From NCBI GenBank assembly GCA_018296165.2, contig JACKQL020000003.1, positions 1,426,001-1,490,000 on the forward strand: a stretch of 64,000 nucleotides of DNA, written 5' to 3'. The notes under the pieces are model-generated. The model had not been told where the DNA came from. It searched no databases and saw only the letters and a list, made by a program, of their open reading frames with translations. Shown piece after piece: positions 45,491 through 58,181 of the stretch. The stretch's first letter is position 1, and each line of letters opens with the position of its first letter. Position numbers and translations under genes: made by a program. Source of the DNA: Termitomyces sp. T153 (lineage: Eukaryota; Basidiomycota; Agaricomycetes; Agaricales; Lyophyllaceae).

Positions 45491-47171
45491 AAAATAACAT
45501 GTGTCATATCAAACTTGGGTGAAAAATGAGAAAGTGAGAAATGCTCACTAGCACCTTAGCACTTGGTCCTAGCAACAAAATGACAACAAAACAAGATAGA
45601 AATGGAGCATGCAATAAAAAAAGAACTTGAAGAGGGAAATGCTCAGTAGATCATGGTGGTGAAAAAACCCCTGAAGGTTTGTGCAAGGCAGCTTAGCAAA
45701 GGCATAGCACTGTGTCTTGAGGTAGCAACAATCAATGATGATCAAAGAAATAAAGTCTGTAGAGTGTTTTAGACTGTTCTTCAGTATAGTATCAAGAAGA
45801 AAAGAAAGAGTATAAGGGCTTAGCAAATGACTGGGCTATGCTGGTTATTATCATTGCTAGCAATGTTGGGCAGGTCTTCAATGTCTAAGAGGTCAGTTTT
45901 CCCTAGCTGACAAAGTTTTGAGGTGACAATCTTGAGGAGGTCACTAGGCATGTCTATACATTCTCTAGCAAAATAGGGGTGTAGGCCAAAAAGGCAGCAA
46001 ATGGGTTCTGAGTTCAAAACTAGAACATGTCACTAGTCCAAGCAAAGAATAATAACTGAAAAGGATGAAAGCAAAGTACATCCCAAAATCAAAGACCCTT
46101 GAGATGACTGTTAATATGGTGTATACCCATTCACATGTTAATTTTGCAAATAATACTATATTATTGAACTTGTTACCAGCTATTAGAACAGATTTGAAAT
46201 ACCATAATAGTTGTAACTCTGCAACTATAGTAATCCCAATTGTAGTGACAACCAGGCATGCATGCCAGGGATGTGGGTGGTATTCAAATATCCCCTTGTT
46301 GGATAGAGCCATGGATTACCAGTTGTATAGAGGTTACAGGCTATACTACTCAAGGCTACCAGGAGCATATTGAGGAGCATACACTAGCAAGATGAAGCAG
46401 AGACAGAGGACAACTTTGGGAGGGTTGGCATCCACTGGATCAGAGGTCTTTGGGGATGTGCCTTGTTTATAATCAGACAAAGGTGGTATTGGAGAGTCAG
46501 GCACCAGTCACCTAACCTCAGGGCTCTGTAGAATTTTGGACTAAAATGTCAAAGCTTAGGTCAAAAGCTATTGGATCACAAAAATTAAGCTTTTCATATG
46601 AGCAGCAAAACTGGGGACATTATCCAGCCAGTTGTGGCATGACAATTTGACCACCAGGTCACCCAGAAACCAGGGTTGGAGCCCTGGGAAGTAACCTAGA
46701 ACCTAGGGCACCCTGATAGGAATGCTTCAGGCTTAGAATAGAAAACCCTTAGCCTAGTAACAGATTTATTCAGAGAAATGACCATATGGGTGGGGCTCAA
46801 TACCCTTTGCTCAGAGGTCCAGACACTCTATACCCTATACCCTATGATAGCCAGATTGCCAAGTCTGTATCATGCTCATAGACATACTTATGCTACTGTT
46901 ATATATAGTCCATACCATAGTGAAACAAATAGAAGTTGTGACTGCCCCATGTTTCTCCTCTTCTGCATGTAATTGAAGATGGGCAAGTCTCATGCTCAGG
47001 TAGCTTTTTGTGTGATTTGGAATTTCTGTGTGGTGCTATGCCATTGCACTAAAGTTTCTGCTGAGATGCTTGTTTTGCCTGTGTGGCTTTCTGTCTATGT
47101 GACTATCTTTGCCTGTGTAGTCTAGCCTGTGTGGCAATGCCAAGCAGCTGTGTGCACTCACCCAGAAAGCC
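45491..47171. other. CpG-depleted DNA, no recognisable gene
   Basis: Short frames on both strands only. CCAAC at 47172-47176 is the left target duplication of the LTR element that follows. Confidence 0.5.
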
Positions 47172-47176
47172 CCAAC

Positions 47177-48327
47177 TATCATGACCCATTCCCTGGACCC
47201 CCATACATTGTCCGACAAACCCCTGTCCCCCCAGAACCTCCCCCGACGCTTTGTCAGGCCTCCCCAGCACTCTGCGCCTACTCTGGCTAACTCCAATGCA
47301 TTTTCGGCTAACTCTGATGGCCCCCTGGCCAACTCCAACATCTTCCCCGCAGCCGCCAGCACTTCCTCTGGACTTCCTGAGCCCCTGAGACCACTCCCCC
47401 ACCATGCCTGACCCCATTACACATCATTGACTCGACACCCTAGCTCCCCTGACTTACCCTGGAGTATCACAACAACCCCGGAACGGACTGTGTCAACAAT
47501 TGATCCCATCAACATATCAACACAGCCCACCCTCTGGTTGTAACCAACACCTGTCGACTCTGTTGAGCTCTGCCAAGCCCCAGCACCACAGCCAACGTTC
47601 CCAGAGCTCTTCAGTAGTCAGTATATAAGACGTAGAGTAGCTCCTCATACTCTAGTGTTGAGATTACCTACTTATCTACCTACCAGCCTTTCCTGATGTG
47701 TTTCTGATTGTTTCTTCTTGTGTTTTGTGTTCCATGTCTCATTTTCCTTTTATTCTCAGTCTCCTGGTCTTATCTCATCTCTATTCCGTTATCATTTCGT
47801 TATCATTCCGTGTCTCCACCTGAATCTATTCTTGTTCCTGTCTTGTCTCTGTCCCACTTCGTTCAACTCTGTCTCATCTCATTTGATTCTGTCTATCGTG
47901 TTCAAGTCCTCTCGACCATAACATCCTCATGAACTCTGCAATTACAATTATGAACCCCGACACTCTTTTACCAACTCTGGACCCCACTACATGCTTGGCT
48001 CCAAACCCTATCAATCCCTGTTGATCCCCCATCAGAACTCTGGCTCCACTCCCATCATTCACGTAGCCTCTGCCTCCTCCACACCCGCAATACTCACACA
48101 CGGACTTATGCCTGAACCCCACCAAGCCTGTCCCCCTTCCCCGCAACTCATCCTCTACTCCTCCGGACCTCCCCGGACTTGCTCAGATCAATTTCCACTA
48201 ACTATCCTCACAAGTCCCCAGTGTTTGGAACACCTCCAAGTGCCCGGTTGTTAGTGCAGGGAATCATGTCCACCTAGTAAGGACTCGCCCAGTGTAGCTG
48301 AGCCCTCATGGTCAGCGGAACCTGACA
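47177..48327 (+). repeat. 5' LTR of element A
   Basis: This LTR has exactly the same length as the 3' LTR, 1151 bp. Differences are mostly C/T and G/A, often at CpG sites (for example gacgctttg against gacactttg). The first dinucleotide reads TA in place of TG, itself a transition. Its outer flank is the target duplication CCAAC. Confidence 0.92.
47622..47629 (+). promoter_or_regulatory. TATA box in the 5' LTR
   Basis: TATATAAG is followed about 30 bp on by 'ctcatactctag', a likely start of the element transcript. The same box stands at 55288-55295 in the 3' LTR. Confidence 0.6.
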
Positions 48328-50504
48328 TAATCTCAAGACTCTACCTTACCCCATTTGTGATGTCCACATGTACCCTGCACACACATCTGCCAAACAATTT
48401 CCATGTCTATGGTTGACCTGTGCCAGGAAACCCTTATGATTCATATGGCCCTGCCCAATTTGTCAAGGCACCCTGAGTCACAGATCTGACACCAAGCATC
48501 CCTACCGCTCCAGTTACACCCACGCAACAGCTCTCTCCATGAACACCCTCCCCAACCCATGCCCAACCCTACACCACTCTTGCAAACCACCCCCCACCCT
48601 TCCCGTACCTTCTCCACCAGCTCCGCTTCCCTGCCAAGATCAAACCTGGCATCACCAAGGCTTTGCCCAGACCCCGGCAACAACTTGGTCCATTGCTCGA
48701 CAACTTCCCTGACACCGCACAACAGATCATCTAACTTTTACCCACAACCCTCCCTGAGAAAAGACCACCCTCCAAGCTAACCCTGCCATTGGTTGGAATC
48801 AAGCTCAACCCAGCAGCCCCACCCACAATAATGCAAGATGCCAAGACCAATGCTAGGCCCCAAATTATAGGAACCACTTCCAGAATCAGTTAGGACCCCC
48901 TGGCCGACCTGGCTGTCACCTCCGCCCAACAAATGAAAGGAACCTGATGCCTCCGACCCAACCCCAACAACCCCAGAACCCCCAGGCTTCTAGGCAATCA
49001 AGGAGGAAAGAGATACGCACCCTGCCCCAACCCCCAAAGCACAACCCCAAATTTAACAAGGAAGAAACATAGTACCCTGACTCTTGATAAGGAACAGCTC
49101 TGGAGTCCCACCCACTACTTCAACACCCTCCATTCGATCCAGAACCCCCGACATTGAAGATCCTTGATGCCGACCCTCCCCACACACTATCAGACGTGGA
49201 CCCTGCCTTCCAACTATGCCACCTCCCACAATGAGAACCCCAGCATAGGAGTCACCCTGCCAGAACAAACCATAGGAAAGATGGCCCTATACAAAGTAGT
49301 TCCCCAGGGTACTCTAAATTTGCTGACCTTGTTCATATAAGGGAGGGAGAAGCCCCACCATCATCCCAGAGACCATTGATCAACCCACTCAAACGTCCTG
49401 ACAATCCAAAGAGCATACACTCTGACATCCATGGAGGACTTCCTCCGCCAGGATCAACAGCCCAAATAACCCTGCACTGACTCAAAGCTGCCCCAATCCA
49501 CCCCTCCAACCCACTCTGGACCCTAGCAACACAACTCTGGGGCCCCCACTTTGACTCTGACATCCAACTAAGGGGACCTACAATGCCAGCTCAACACTGA
49601 GACCCCTGTAGCTCCTACTCCACAAGCATAAATCACCAACCCCCAGCTCCATACGACCCCCCCCCCTATGCCGGAAGATGTCTATCAAGCAGGGACCACA
49701 CCAACGGAGTATTCAGAAACCAACCCCATGCAAAGTAATCTCTCTGGAGTACCCTAAAGTTGCTGATGCCTTCCCCAAGAAGCGAGTGGTGCTTCTCCCC
49801 ATTACCACCATCCCGAATCAACATCTAAGAAATGGCAAAGAATGTCACATGCCACAATCCCGCCCTCGGAGTTCCAGCCCTGCCACTGTCCCACTCCCCT
49901 CCCCCAACGCAAAACGCTCCCCAAGAAGAGAAGAAACTCTGGGACCCTCGAAGTAGCTTTCCCCCAAGATTCACAACACCTCTGGTGAATCCAACCACAC
50001 CTGACGGGGACCAACCCTGAAGCCAAGAATAATGAAGTAGCCCCGCCGACTCTGCCCCAACAATCAAGAGACCAATGATGCCCTCCAAGAAATGACCAAC
50101 CTTCCACCCACATTTGCAACAACCTCTGGGCCGCTCCAGAGCACAAATGAAGAATTGCCCTAACCCTGCCGTGACTCCTGGGGAGTCCCAAACCAATGCT
50201 CCCCTGCGACCAACTTCCCTGCCACCCTCCAACAATCGTGAACAACCATCTCCCCCCAATGCAGCAAATATTTTGCACAGAGGGACAATGGCCAGACTCA
50301 CCCAAAACCCTGGAAGACCAGCTCCCCCCATCCAAGCTTGGCCCCAGGAGCCACTGCCACTCCTACACAACAACTCCACTGCTCAGTGAAAACCCCCACT
50401 CCAGAGCTTCCCCTCCAATTTGTGACACAACCCCACCAACAAATTAAGACCCAATCCCAACCCCCGCATCAACCCCAGACCCCCAGTACTTGCGCTTGGA
50501 ACGG
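48328..50504. other. Element A interior, left part, no coding signal
   Basis: C- and A-rich on the plus strand with many short frames in all phases and no family motif. The bases right after the 5' LTR (TAATCTCAAGACTC) are where a tRNA primer site should be, but they do not match the usual initiator-Met primer site. Confidence 0.5.
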
Positions 50505-51655
50505 TGATGTGCTCCTATGCCGCCTAGTGCCATGCAGGAAACCTAAAAAGAGGACCTAACACTAGTCACTAGATAGGGTAGCTGGCAGTAGGAAGTTAAT
50601 AATTGAGGGCGAATCAGTAACCGTCCCAGAGAACTAGAGCAAAAGTTGAGATGTGGGGTGAAGTAGAAAGAAGTCGCTATCACTAGCTGAGGTCGCTAGT
50701 GACAATAAGGAAGAATTGGGTGAGGACAGATAACGTTGCTAAGACAAAGCAAACTCATAACGGTGGTAAGGAGAGTAGGGAGAGAGAAGGCAGTAAGGGA
50801 AGGACTGAAACTAGGGGACGAACGTGGACCAGTCACTAGCCGCAGTCGCTAGCATTGCTAAGTCGAATTAACGCAAATAGGCACCCGTAGTTGGTACCCA
50901 ACTAAGTCAAAGTCAAAGTCGAGGAGGCTTGTTGCTAAGCCGGAGTCAAAGATGAAATAAGGGAAAGGCAGGCAAAGTGAAATCTCAAGCTGGTAGGTTT
51001 AGAGAGAGAGCAGCTAGTCAACTCTGAAGGGGGTTCTCTGTTCTGTTTTTCTCTCTCTCTCCTGTATCCTAGTGTCTATGTACAGTCAGTATTTATATGT
51101 TTCAAAGTATAGTATGTGAAAGTAAACAAATAAGTACTACTAGCAACAGCATCTGTCACTGTGCTTATGGTGCATACAAGGCGTCAGTCTGTAACTAAGT
51201 GAAAAATCCTAGACGAAGTCTTGGCGACGCTTAATTGCTAATAAAAACCAAAACAAGAAACGAGTCCGATGTCAACACCTGAAGCATAGACGCCATTCAA
51301 GTATGTTGGTAAGCTTGGCAAATGAAATGATAGTAAAAAGTATGCATCTAATAATTTGTCCATATATGGTAGGAGAATGCCATTTTGTCGCCAGGATCAC
51401 TAGGGTCGCTAATAATTGTTGCTAGGGGGTCTAGGCCTTAATGATCTAGGCCCAAGCTCCAGACTCCGCATGATATTTCTCGTGCTCAATAAGTCTCGTG
51501 GTCACTAGGGTCTCATGCTTTGGTCCAACCCTCGGGCTCGGTCCCATGTGCTGAGTGTTGTGACTTGTGTCAAATACAAAGTAGTCAGCTGCTGCTAAGT
51601 CCGCAATGCCAAAAAAATGCCAAAAATGGTGCTCAGCGATAACTGGGGCTCATCA
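50505..51655 (-). repeat. Solo LTR, family B, nested in element A (1151 bp)
   Basis: It runs from TGATGTGC to CTCATCA and matches 35280-36558 throughout. The flanks ACGG (50501-50504) and ATGG (51656-51659) are a 4-bp target duplication with one CpG to TpG change. It keeps more CpG than the copy at 35.3 kb. On the minus strand CATATAAATACTG near 51100-51088 is TATA-like. Confidence 0.75.
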
Positions 51656-51659
51656 ATGG

Positions 51660-53060
51660 CGGACCAACAAAATGCGCCTCGGACCCCTTCCTCTGCCCTG
51701 CACCACCCCCAAAGCCAACACAACCAACAAACCCCCCACCAAGTGACCCTCATGTTGACTCTGGGACTGCTAACTTTTTCCCCGATGAAAGAACCACCTA
51801 CCCCCAGAAGGAACAACCCATAGGACAAGCCCCGAAGCATCTCTGCTGGGGCAAGCCATTCCCCCACTGACCCCCATGTTGCCCCTGCCCAAAGAAGCAC
51901 CCACCAATACAACCCCAACAGACCTCCAAACTCTAGGGAGTGTCAGAGATACATAAGACCCCTCTGTCCCTCTCTGGACTTACCCTTGGTCAGAAAAGCA
52001 ATGTCATGTAGATGACCCAGAACCCTCAAACTTTGACTCCGGACCCAAAGGAACTGGTCAGGACTGATCACCCTGCACCCCGCCCCCTCGTCATCAACAC
52101 TCTGGAGCACACCAAAGCACCACCCAAGCATGCCTGCCACTTTGACTAGAACCAACACTCCAGAGCACAGCAAAGCCCAATCCCGAATGCCCTTCACCAA
52201 ATACAATACTCTGGAGCTCAACAACACCCCACCATGCACAACCCCAGCCAAATGTAAACCTCTGGGCACCCCCAACCAAGGAAACACAACCCTCACCCTA
52301 AGGGAGTACCTCTGCCTCCACGCTGACCAAACCCATAGCATAGATGGCATGGAAAACAGCTCCCTGCCAACCTATTACAGGGACCACCCTACCCCAGGGG
52401 CTCCACCACTAAGCTGCTAGGAACTCCCTCCTCTGACTGACTGCGCCCTGAGGACAAGCCTTACCCCACCACCCCTACCACCATTAAAAAGGACCTCCAC
52501 CACCCCGCCACCTGCATTAGCATAAAGGCCAGACTGCCAAAAGACCTCCGCCCCCCCCCCACTAGCCGCACCAACAAGAGACTGAAGCCCCAACCACTCC
52601 AAACACATGTTGAAGACTTGGAGGTCCACTCCCTTGAACCAGCACAACACACATCTCCACCACAGACTGAAGAAAAACCCCTACACTCTAGGTCCGAGGC
52701 CCTGAGAATCAAACCCGGCAACGCTGCCCAAAAACACCACAGAACTTCACAGGAAGACTCCCAATGCCCCCGCCGAGCCTTGGAACTCTTCCTATGGCAC
52801 TCTGCCCCACCCCAACAACCCCGGGACTAGCCAACGCAGACGGCATTAGTGGGCTTAACCCCCACCTCTGGATCCACTAGGGATTCAACTCCCACCCGCA
52901 CCCCTGCATGTTTCACTTACCTTGCCCTCCCACAAATTAAAGTCTCACTTCACACATCCAGGAACAATGAGGAAGCATTGGAAAGTACCAAAATATATGA
53001 TACAAGGCAGAACGGGGCAGCAAACTCAAAGATGACAAGACACAGGGCCCAACCACCCCC
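51660..53060. other. Element A interior, right part, weak antisense remains
   Basis: Short frames only. Downstream remains of the antisense gene may extend here, but I see no motif to prove it. Confidence 0.35.
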
Positions 53061-54626
53061 TCACTCTTCCTCCAAATCAATCTCCATCTGGGCCCGCACC
53101 ACTGCCAAGATCTCCACCAACCCCAGCAAAGCCTCCCCCATGTCTGCCACCACCTCCCACCATGACCCTGGGGCCACCGCATTATGCCGCCAATGCCCCG
53201 CCAGCAACCTCTCCACCCTTGCCATCCCCTGCTGCAACTCTGGGGGCTGACTCACAGGCATCTGCGCCAACCCATCTTGGATCAATGCAAACACCGCAGA
53301 GGCACCGTCCAAGAGAACCTGGTGCTCCTGCACCCAACCTGACCCCAAACATGACCCATTTAGTAACAGGCGGAGAATTGGGAATGGCACTTATGAAGGA
53401 TCCCTGCATGCCCCAAAGCGGCCTCATTGGCCAGCCAATCCTCCCTCCACCTCACTACCTCCAACTCCACCCGCAGCAAACCACCCTCTGGTGCCATTTC
53501 CTGCTCCTCCACCTCCTCCATGGGCCGCACCTCCCACTGCATCAGACACTCCCACAAGCCCCATACCTCTGGTGCTCACTCCGGCGCCACTCGCAACAAG
53601 GTGTTCCACACCTGCTCCAATGCCTCCTTCTCTGCCCATGCTGCGTCTTGATCCTCCCTCACCCGTCGAAGCTCCCCCTCCCATGCCGTCAATGCCGCCA
53701 TTAGCACCTCCACCCACTTGCAAAGGAAGACCTCTGTGATCAAAGGTGGGGGCTCTGGAGAACTTGATGCCCGTTCCAAGGCTGTGTCCGGGGTAGGAGA
53801 GTAAATGTGAAACTCCAGAGGGCCCACCATTGGCTCATGCCCCTGCAGCCTCTTGCTGGGCCCCGCCCCCAATGGCAGGGAAGCTCTCCACTTCCCACGG
53901 TCCACCGCTGAGGGCGCCCCATCTCTCCGCCCACCCCGTGGAGGCCCCACCTGCCCTGCACTCCCCTCTCCCGACACCTGGGTCTTCCACGCCTTGCCCA
54001 GCTGACTCCGCACCCAGTCCTTGTCCCACTCCTGCTCCGCAGCAATGCATGCTGCTTGCCACTCCAACAAGATTGAGCACTTCTCATGGCTCACATGACA
54101 TGGAAGGCAAACTGAAGTGTCATGCTGTGAGCTCACGGAGGGCACATCAAAGATGCAGGCCTCGCCCTGCCGTGCACAGAGAACACACTAAGAACAACGG
54201 ATCAGCACACGCAACAAAGGAGAACTCAAAGACTCACCAGGGCCTTGTTTTGGCACCATTCCAGCATTGGGGGGGGGGCAAGCCTGCGCCAATGTCCTTG
54301 CAAACTCCTCCGCTGTCACCTCTGCCTAAGGAATTTGCTGCAATGGTGGGACCCCTTCCACATCCCCCACCACCAATCAGGGCACTGCAGGACAAAATTT
54401 GGCCTGCCTAGGACCCCCCAGGGAACCCACCACCACCACGGACAACTCTGCAAAACTCCATCAGCCACCCCAAAAAAACAAGTCAATGCTGCTCACGACT
54501 CTGGTATATTGCACCAGCTTGGCACCAACGCTCAAACTCCTCCCCCTTGCTGTCATACATGATCACCACATCCGCGTCTGAAATCAATGGGGTGGGGGGA
54601 GCAGCTGAGTAACTGGGAGAAGACAT
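53061..54626 (-). pseudogene. Broken antisense gene inside element A: Cys motif plus coiled coil
   Basis: Reading against the element's own direction, an ATG at 54626 begins MSSPSYSAAPPTPLISDADV. After stops and frame changes come the Cys motif VCLPCHVSHEKCSILLEWQA, a basic/charged part and an amphipathic stretch (VEVLMAALTAWEGELRRVRE, then AAWAEKEALEQVWNTLL) that looks like a coiled coil. Farther on are EVVADMGEALLGLVEIL and VRAQMEIDLEEE. The longest open piece is 189 codons (54145-53576). Proteins with this layout are met in mushroom genomes as hypothetical proteins. The gene is interrupted, so this copy makes no full product. Confidence 0.5.
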
Positions 54627-54829
54627 GACAAAGGATTTGAGAAGCCCCAGGGTACATCCAAGGCTTTTTAATTGATTAGGAAGAACCCCCTGACAAAGTG
54701 GCGGCCACGCTTTGACTTTGCCTCTCACGCTGCCATCACTTTCTGTGGATTGATCAATATTACTGGGCTTCAACTCCCATGCCCCCACTGATCCCCGACT
54801 GCTCCCTGCGTCTTGAGGGTCTCGACGCT

Positions 54830-54842
54830 GAAGGGGGGGTGA
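54830..54842 (+). promoter_or_regulatory. Polypurine tract of element A
   Basis: GAAGGGGGGGTGA lies immediately before the 3' LTR, the position of the plus-strand primer in reverse transcription. It fixes the element's direction as plus. Confidence 0.75.
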
Positions 54843-55993
54843 TGTTATGACCTGTTCCCTGGACCCCCATACATCGTCCGACAAACCCCTGTCCTCCCAG
54901 AACCTCCCCCGACACTTTGTCAGGCCTCTCCAGCACTTTGCGCCTACTCCAGCTAACTCCAACGCATTTTTGGCTAACTCCAATGGCCCCCTGGCCAACT
55001 CCGACATCTTCCCCACAGCTGCCAGCGCTTCTCCTGGACTTCCTGAGCCCCTGGGACCACTCCCCCGCCATGCCTGACTCCATTACACATCATTGACTTG
55101 ACACCCTGGCTCCCACGACTTATCCTGGAGTATCACAACAACCCCAGAACAGACCATGTCAACAATTGATCCCATCAACATATCAATACGGCCTGCCCTC
55201 TGGTCATAACTGACACCCATCAACTCTGTCAAGCTCCACCAAGCCCCACCACCACAGCCGATGTTCCCGGAGCTCTTCAGTAGTCAGTATATAAGATGTA
55301 GAGTAGCTCCTCATACTCTAGTCTTGAGATTACCTACTTATCTACCTACCAGCCTTTCCTGATGTGTTTCTGATTGTTTCTTCTCATGTTTTGTGTTCCA
55401 TGTCTCATTTTCCTTTTATTCTCAGTCTCCCAGTCTTATCTTATTTCTATTCCATTATCATTTTGTTATCATTCCATGTCTCCACCTGAATCTATTCTTG
55501 TTCCCATCTTGTCTCTGTCCCACTTTGTTTGACTCTGTCTCATCTCATTTGATTCTGTCTATCGTGTTCAAGTCCTCTCGACCATAATGTCCTCATGAAC
55601 TCCGCAATTATGATTATGAACCCCGACACTCTTTCACCAACTCTGGACCCCACTACATGCTCGGCTCCAAACCCCATCAATCCCTGTTGATCCCCCATCA
55701 GAACTCTGGCTCCGCTCCCATCATTCACATAGCCTCCGCCTCCTCCACACCCACAATACTCACACATGGACTTATGCCTGAACCCTGCCAAGCCTGTCCC
55801 CCTTCCCCACAACTCATCCTCTACTCCTCCAGACCTCCCCGGACTTGCTCAGATCAATTTCCACTAACTATCCTCACAAGTCCCCAGTGTTTGGAACACC
55901 TCCAAGTGCCCAGTTGTCAGTGCAGGGAATCATGTCCGCCTAGTAAGGACTCGCCCAGTGTAGCTGAGCCCCCATGGTCAGCGGAACCTGACA
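54843..55993 (+). repeat. 3' LTR of element A
   Basis: It begins TGTTATGACC and ends GGAACCTGACA, followed directly by the target duplication CCAAC (55994-55998). The TATA box is at 55288-55295. CpG content falls to almost nothing at the base after its end. Confidence 0.92.
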
Positions 55994-55998
55994 CCAAC

Positions 55999-57435
55999 CT
56001 TTGTACTTTGTACACCATGTCCCAGCCCCTGTTGCCATATACAAATGTACTCTATTCATTTGGCATTTTCCTAATTTGAAGCAAAGTGTGATATTTCTTA
56101 ATACTCTTTCCCCAACCTCAGAATCAGTAATTGACCTTGTGCCAGCCTAGAGAGACAGAAGGAGCCTGTCCCATTTAGATCTGTATTAGTGTTGTAATGA
56201 CCCTAGTACCTATCATCTGCTACTCTGTGTGTTTGCATACATAGACTAGCAGGTTCATCACTGTTATTGTAGCTGAATTCACTGGAGGCATGGTGTTGCT
56301 AAGACTGGATGGGGGAGCACTTACTAGGGCACTTGTGCTGATAGTTATGCCATGTGATGTGCAAGGATGAAAGGCAAAAATAGCATGAATCTGTGTCCTA
56401 TTGTTGGTTGAAATAGAGTACCAATAATGAAAAGAGCTGGTCATTCATTTATGGATTTAGTAAAAGCCTTGAAAACTCTAGCAATGTTAAGTTCCAAAGG
56501 GAGAGCAGTGATTAGCACAATAGTAGTGTTAGTAGTAGTGGAAGAAAAACAGTGGTTTATGGTTCTAAGACAAAAATGGGCAAATTGGTGCTTGAACAAA
56601 AATGATAGTGGCAGGGATGGTGGATTTAGCAAAAATAATAGGAGGCTTTGCAACACTAGAGTGTAAGGGGGGAGTGCTAATAAAGGTGCTACTGGCAATG
56701 AAAGCAGCAGAATATAATAGTTTATGGTTCAAGCACAGGAATGCACTAATGGGCTCCTCTACAGAAACCACAGTGGTTTGAATAGCTTGTTTTGCCTCCA
56801 TTGGCTTAGCAAAAGTAGTTGGAGGCCTAGCAAATGATAGAGCATGACAATGTACTGCTAATCAATGCACTAATAGTGGTGGGAGTGGCACAAAGTAATG
56901 GTTCGCAGTTCAATGAAGCAACAGCAGCAGAAATGATTTGTCTTGTATCCACAGACTTAGCAAAAACATTAGTAGGCTTGCCAATGTTGTGATGCAAGGA
57001 CAGAGACATGTTATTGACACTTTGACAGAAACCTAGACTGTGGTAGATGAGTGCCAATTGTGTGCCAATGCTAGCAAAAGTGCCAGATGGACTTGCATAG
57101 TCTTGAGACCATAGAATGCAAAGTTCTAGTTGAATGGGGAGTATGTGCTCATCACAACTCAGTTGCCTGTTGCTAGCACTGCTAACATAGGAAACCTCTT
57201 GCACTAATGCTGTAGCAACTCCTTAATGCTGTGAACAATAGTTAATGGTACTAGCACTAAGCAAAGCTTCCAAGCACTCAAGAGCACTAATGATAGCATA
57301 TTTGGCAATGGGTTTGGCAGGTTTGTAGTTAAATGGGAGCAGGTATAGCAACAGCAGTAGCAGGGATTAAACCAGGACAGGAGGTGCTAGAGGCAACAGT
57401 AGCAACAGACTTGGAAGTGCTAGTGTCTGTGCCCT
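55999..57435 (-). other. Decayed downstream part of a minus-strand gypsy gag
   Basis: CpG-depleted. Several minus-strand frames are Ala/Ser/Thr-rich with repeated valine-alanine runs, as in gag linkers, but no motif can be named. It continues the gag fossil at 57436-58011. Confidence 0.35.
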
Positions 57436-58011
57436 TTAACACACACTTAGCACCTTCAAACACATTTTTACATTGTAGGGGTCATCAGGGTAGTGGTCTG
57501 GCATAGTGATCTTGAGATGGCAGGCAATTCTGAACCATAGTGACATGGAGATACTCTGTGCAAAGATGCAATGTTCCCCATTCCTGTAGAGCTTGCTATG
57601 AGCAAGGAGCCATCTAGCAATGCACTGGAAGTCACAATAGTAAAACAAGAATGTGCCTAAGGTAGAGGGACTGCTAGTAAATGCCTGGGTTATAAGTCAG
57701 TCAAGATTGCCAAGCATATAGTGCACTGGTTTATCAGTGCCCAGATAAAGTCACATCAGAGCAGCTTTCCATTTGTCATAGGTGTAGAAACACTCCTCAG
57801 CAGTGCCAGCAAGAAAGAAAGGGTTACTAAATTCTGAAATGCTGCACCAAATATTTGCTGTATTGTATGAGACATAGCATGCCACATACTCCTTTTTCTG
57901 AGTCTTGTCAGTGATACCACAGTCATTAAAGAGGTATTCCAGTTCACAAAAGTACTCCACTAACTCATAAGGACAGAACTCATCCCACTTTGGAGCAGTA
58001 AAGGCTTGCAT
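57436..58011 (-). pseudogene. Retrotransposon gag, N-terminal part, broken
   Basis: An ATG at 58011 begins MQAFTAPKWDEFCPYELVEY, followed by ELEYLFNDCGITDKTQKKEY and YNTANIWCSISEFSNPF. After a frame change come MSLWFRIACHLKITMPDHYP and DDPYNVK. These are the conserved gag blocks (P-x-F/W-D, R-Y-F-x-x-L-E-x-L-F, PDHYPDDPY) of Agaricomycete gypsy elements. The rest of the element is missing or unreadable. It lies next to a copia insertion. Confidence 0.7.
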
Positions 58012-58181
58012 GGTGGCATGTGTACATGGTGGACCAAATGTTTGGTATCAGCCACAGCAATTGTTGGTAGGCATACAGGAGCAAACAGAGATGGGGTGGA
58101 GTTGAAGGATCTTCAAAGGCCATTAAAGACCTCAGTGTGTCACAAAGCATATGATTTCCTTTCTAGCAACTTGATGCACTC

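Larger units (their letters stand above)
47177..55993 (+). mobile_element. Complete LTR element A without recognisable pol (8817 bp)
   Basis: Two direct 1151-bp LTRs (47177-48327 and 54843-55993) bound a 6515-bp interior, and CCAAC lies on both outer sides (47172-47176 and 55994-55998). LTR ends are TGTTATGACC (TATCATGACC in the 5' copy) and GGAACCTGACA. A purine tract GAAGGGGGGGTGA precedes the 3' LTR and a TATA box reads plus in each LTR, so the element is oriented plus. The interior is C-rich on the plus strand and shows no gag, protease, reverse transcriptase or integrase. It holds a nested solo LTR of family B (50505-51655) and a broken antisense gene. This is the form of a large non-autonomous element moved by enzymes from elsewhere. 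Confidence 0.9.

Noticed and set aside
49678..50560. Pro-rich plus-strand frames in the interior of element A as a gag
   Set aside because: They are proline- and glutamine-rich because the plus strand is C-rich. No zinc knuckle or capsid motif is present, and several frames are equally open.
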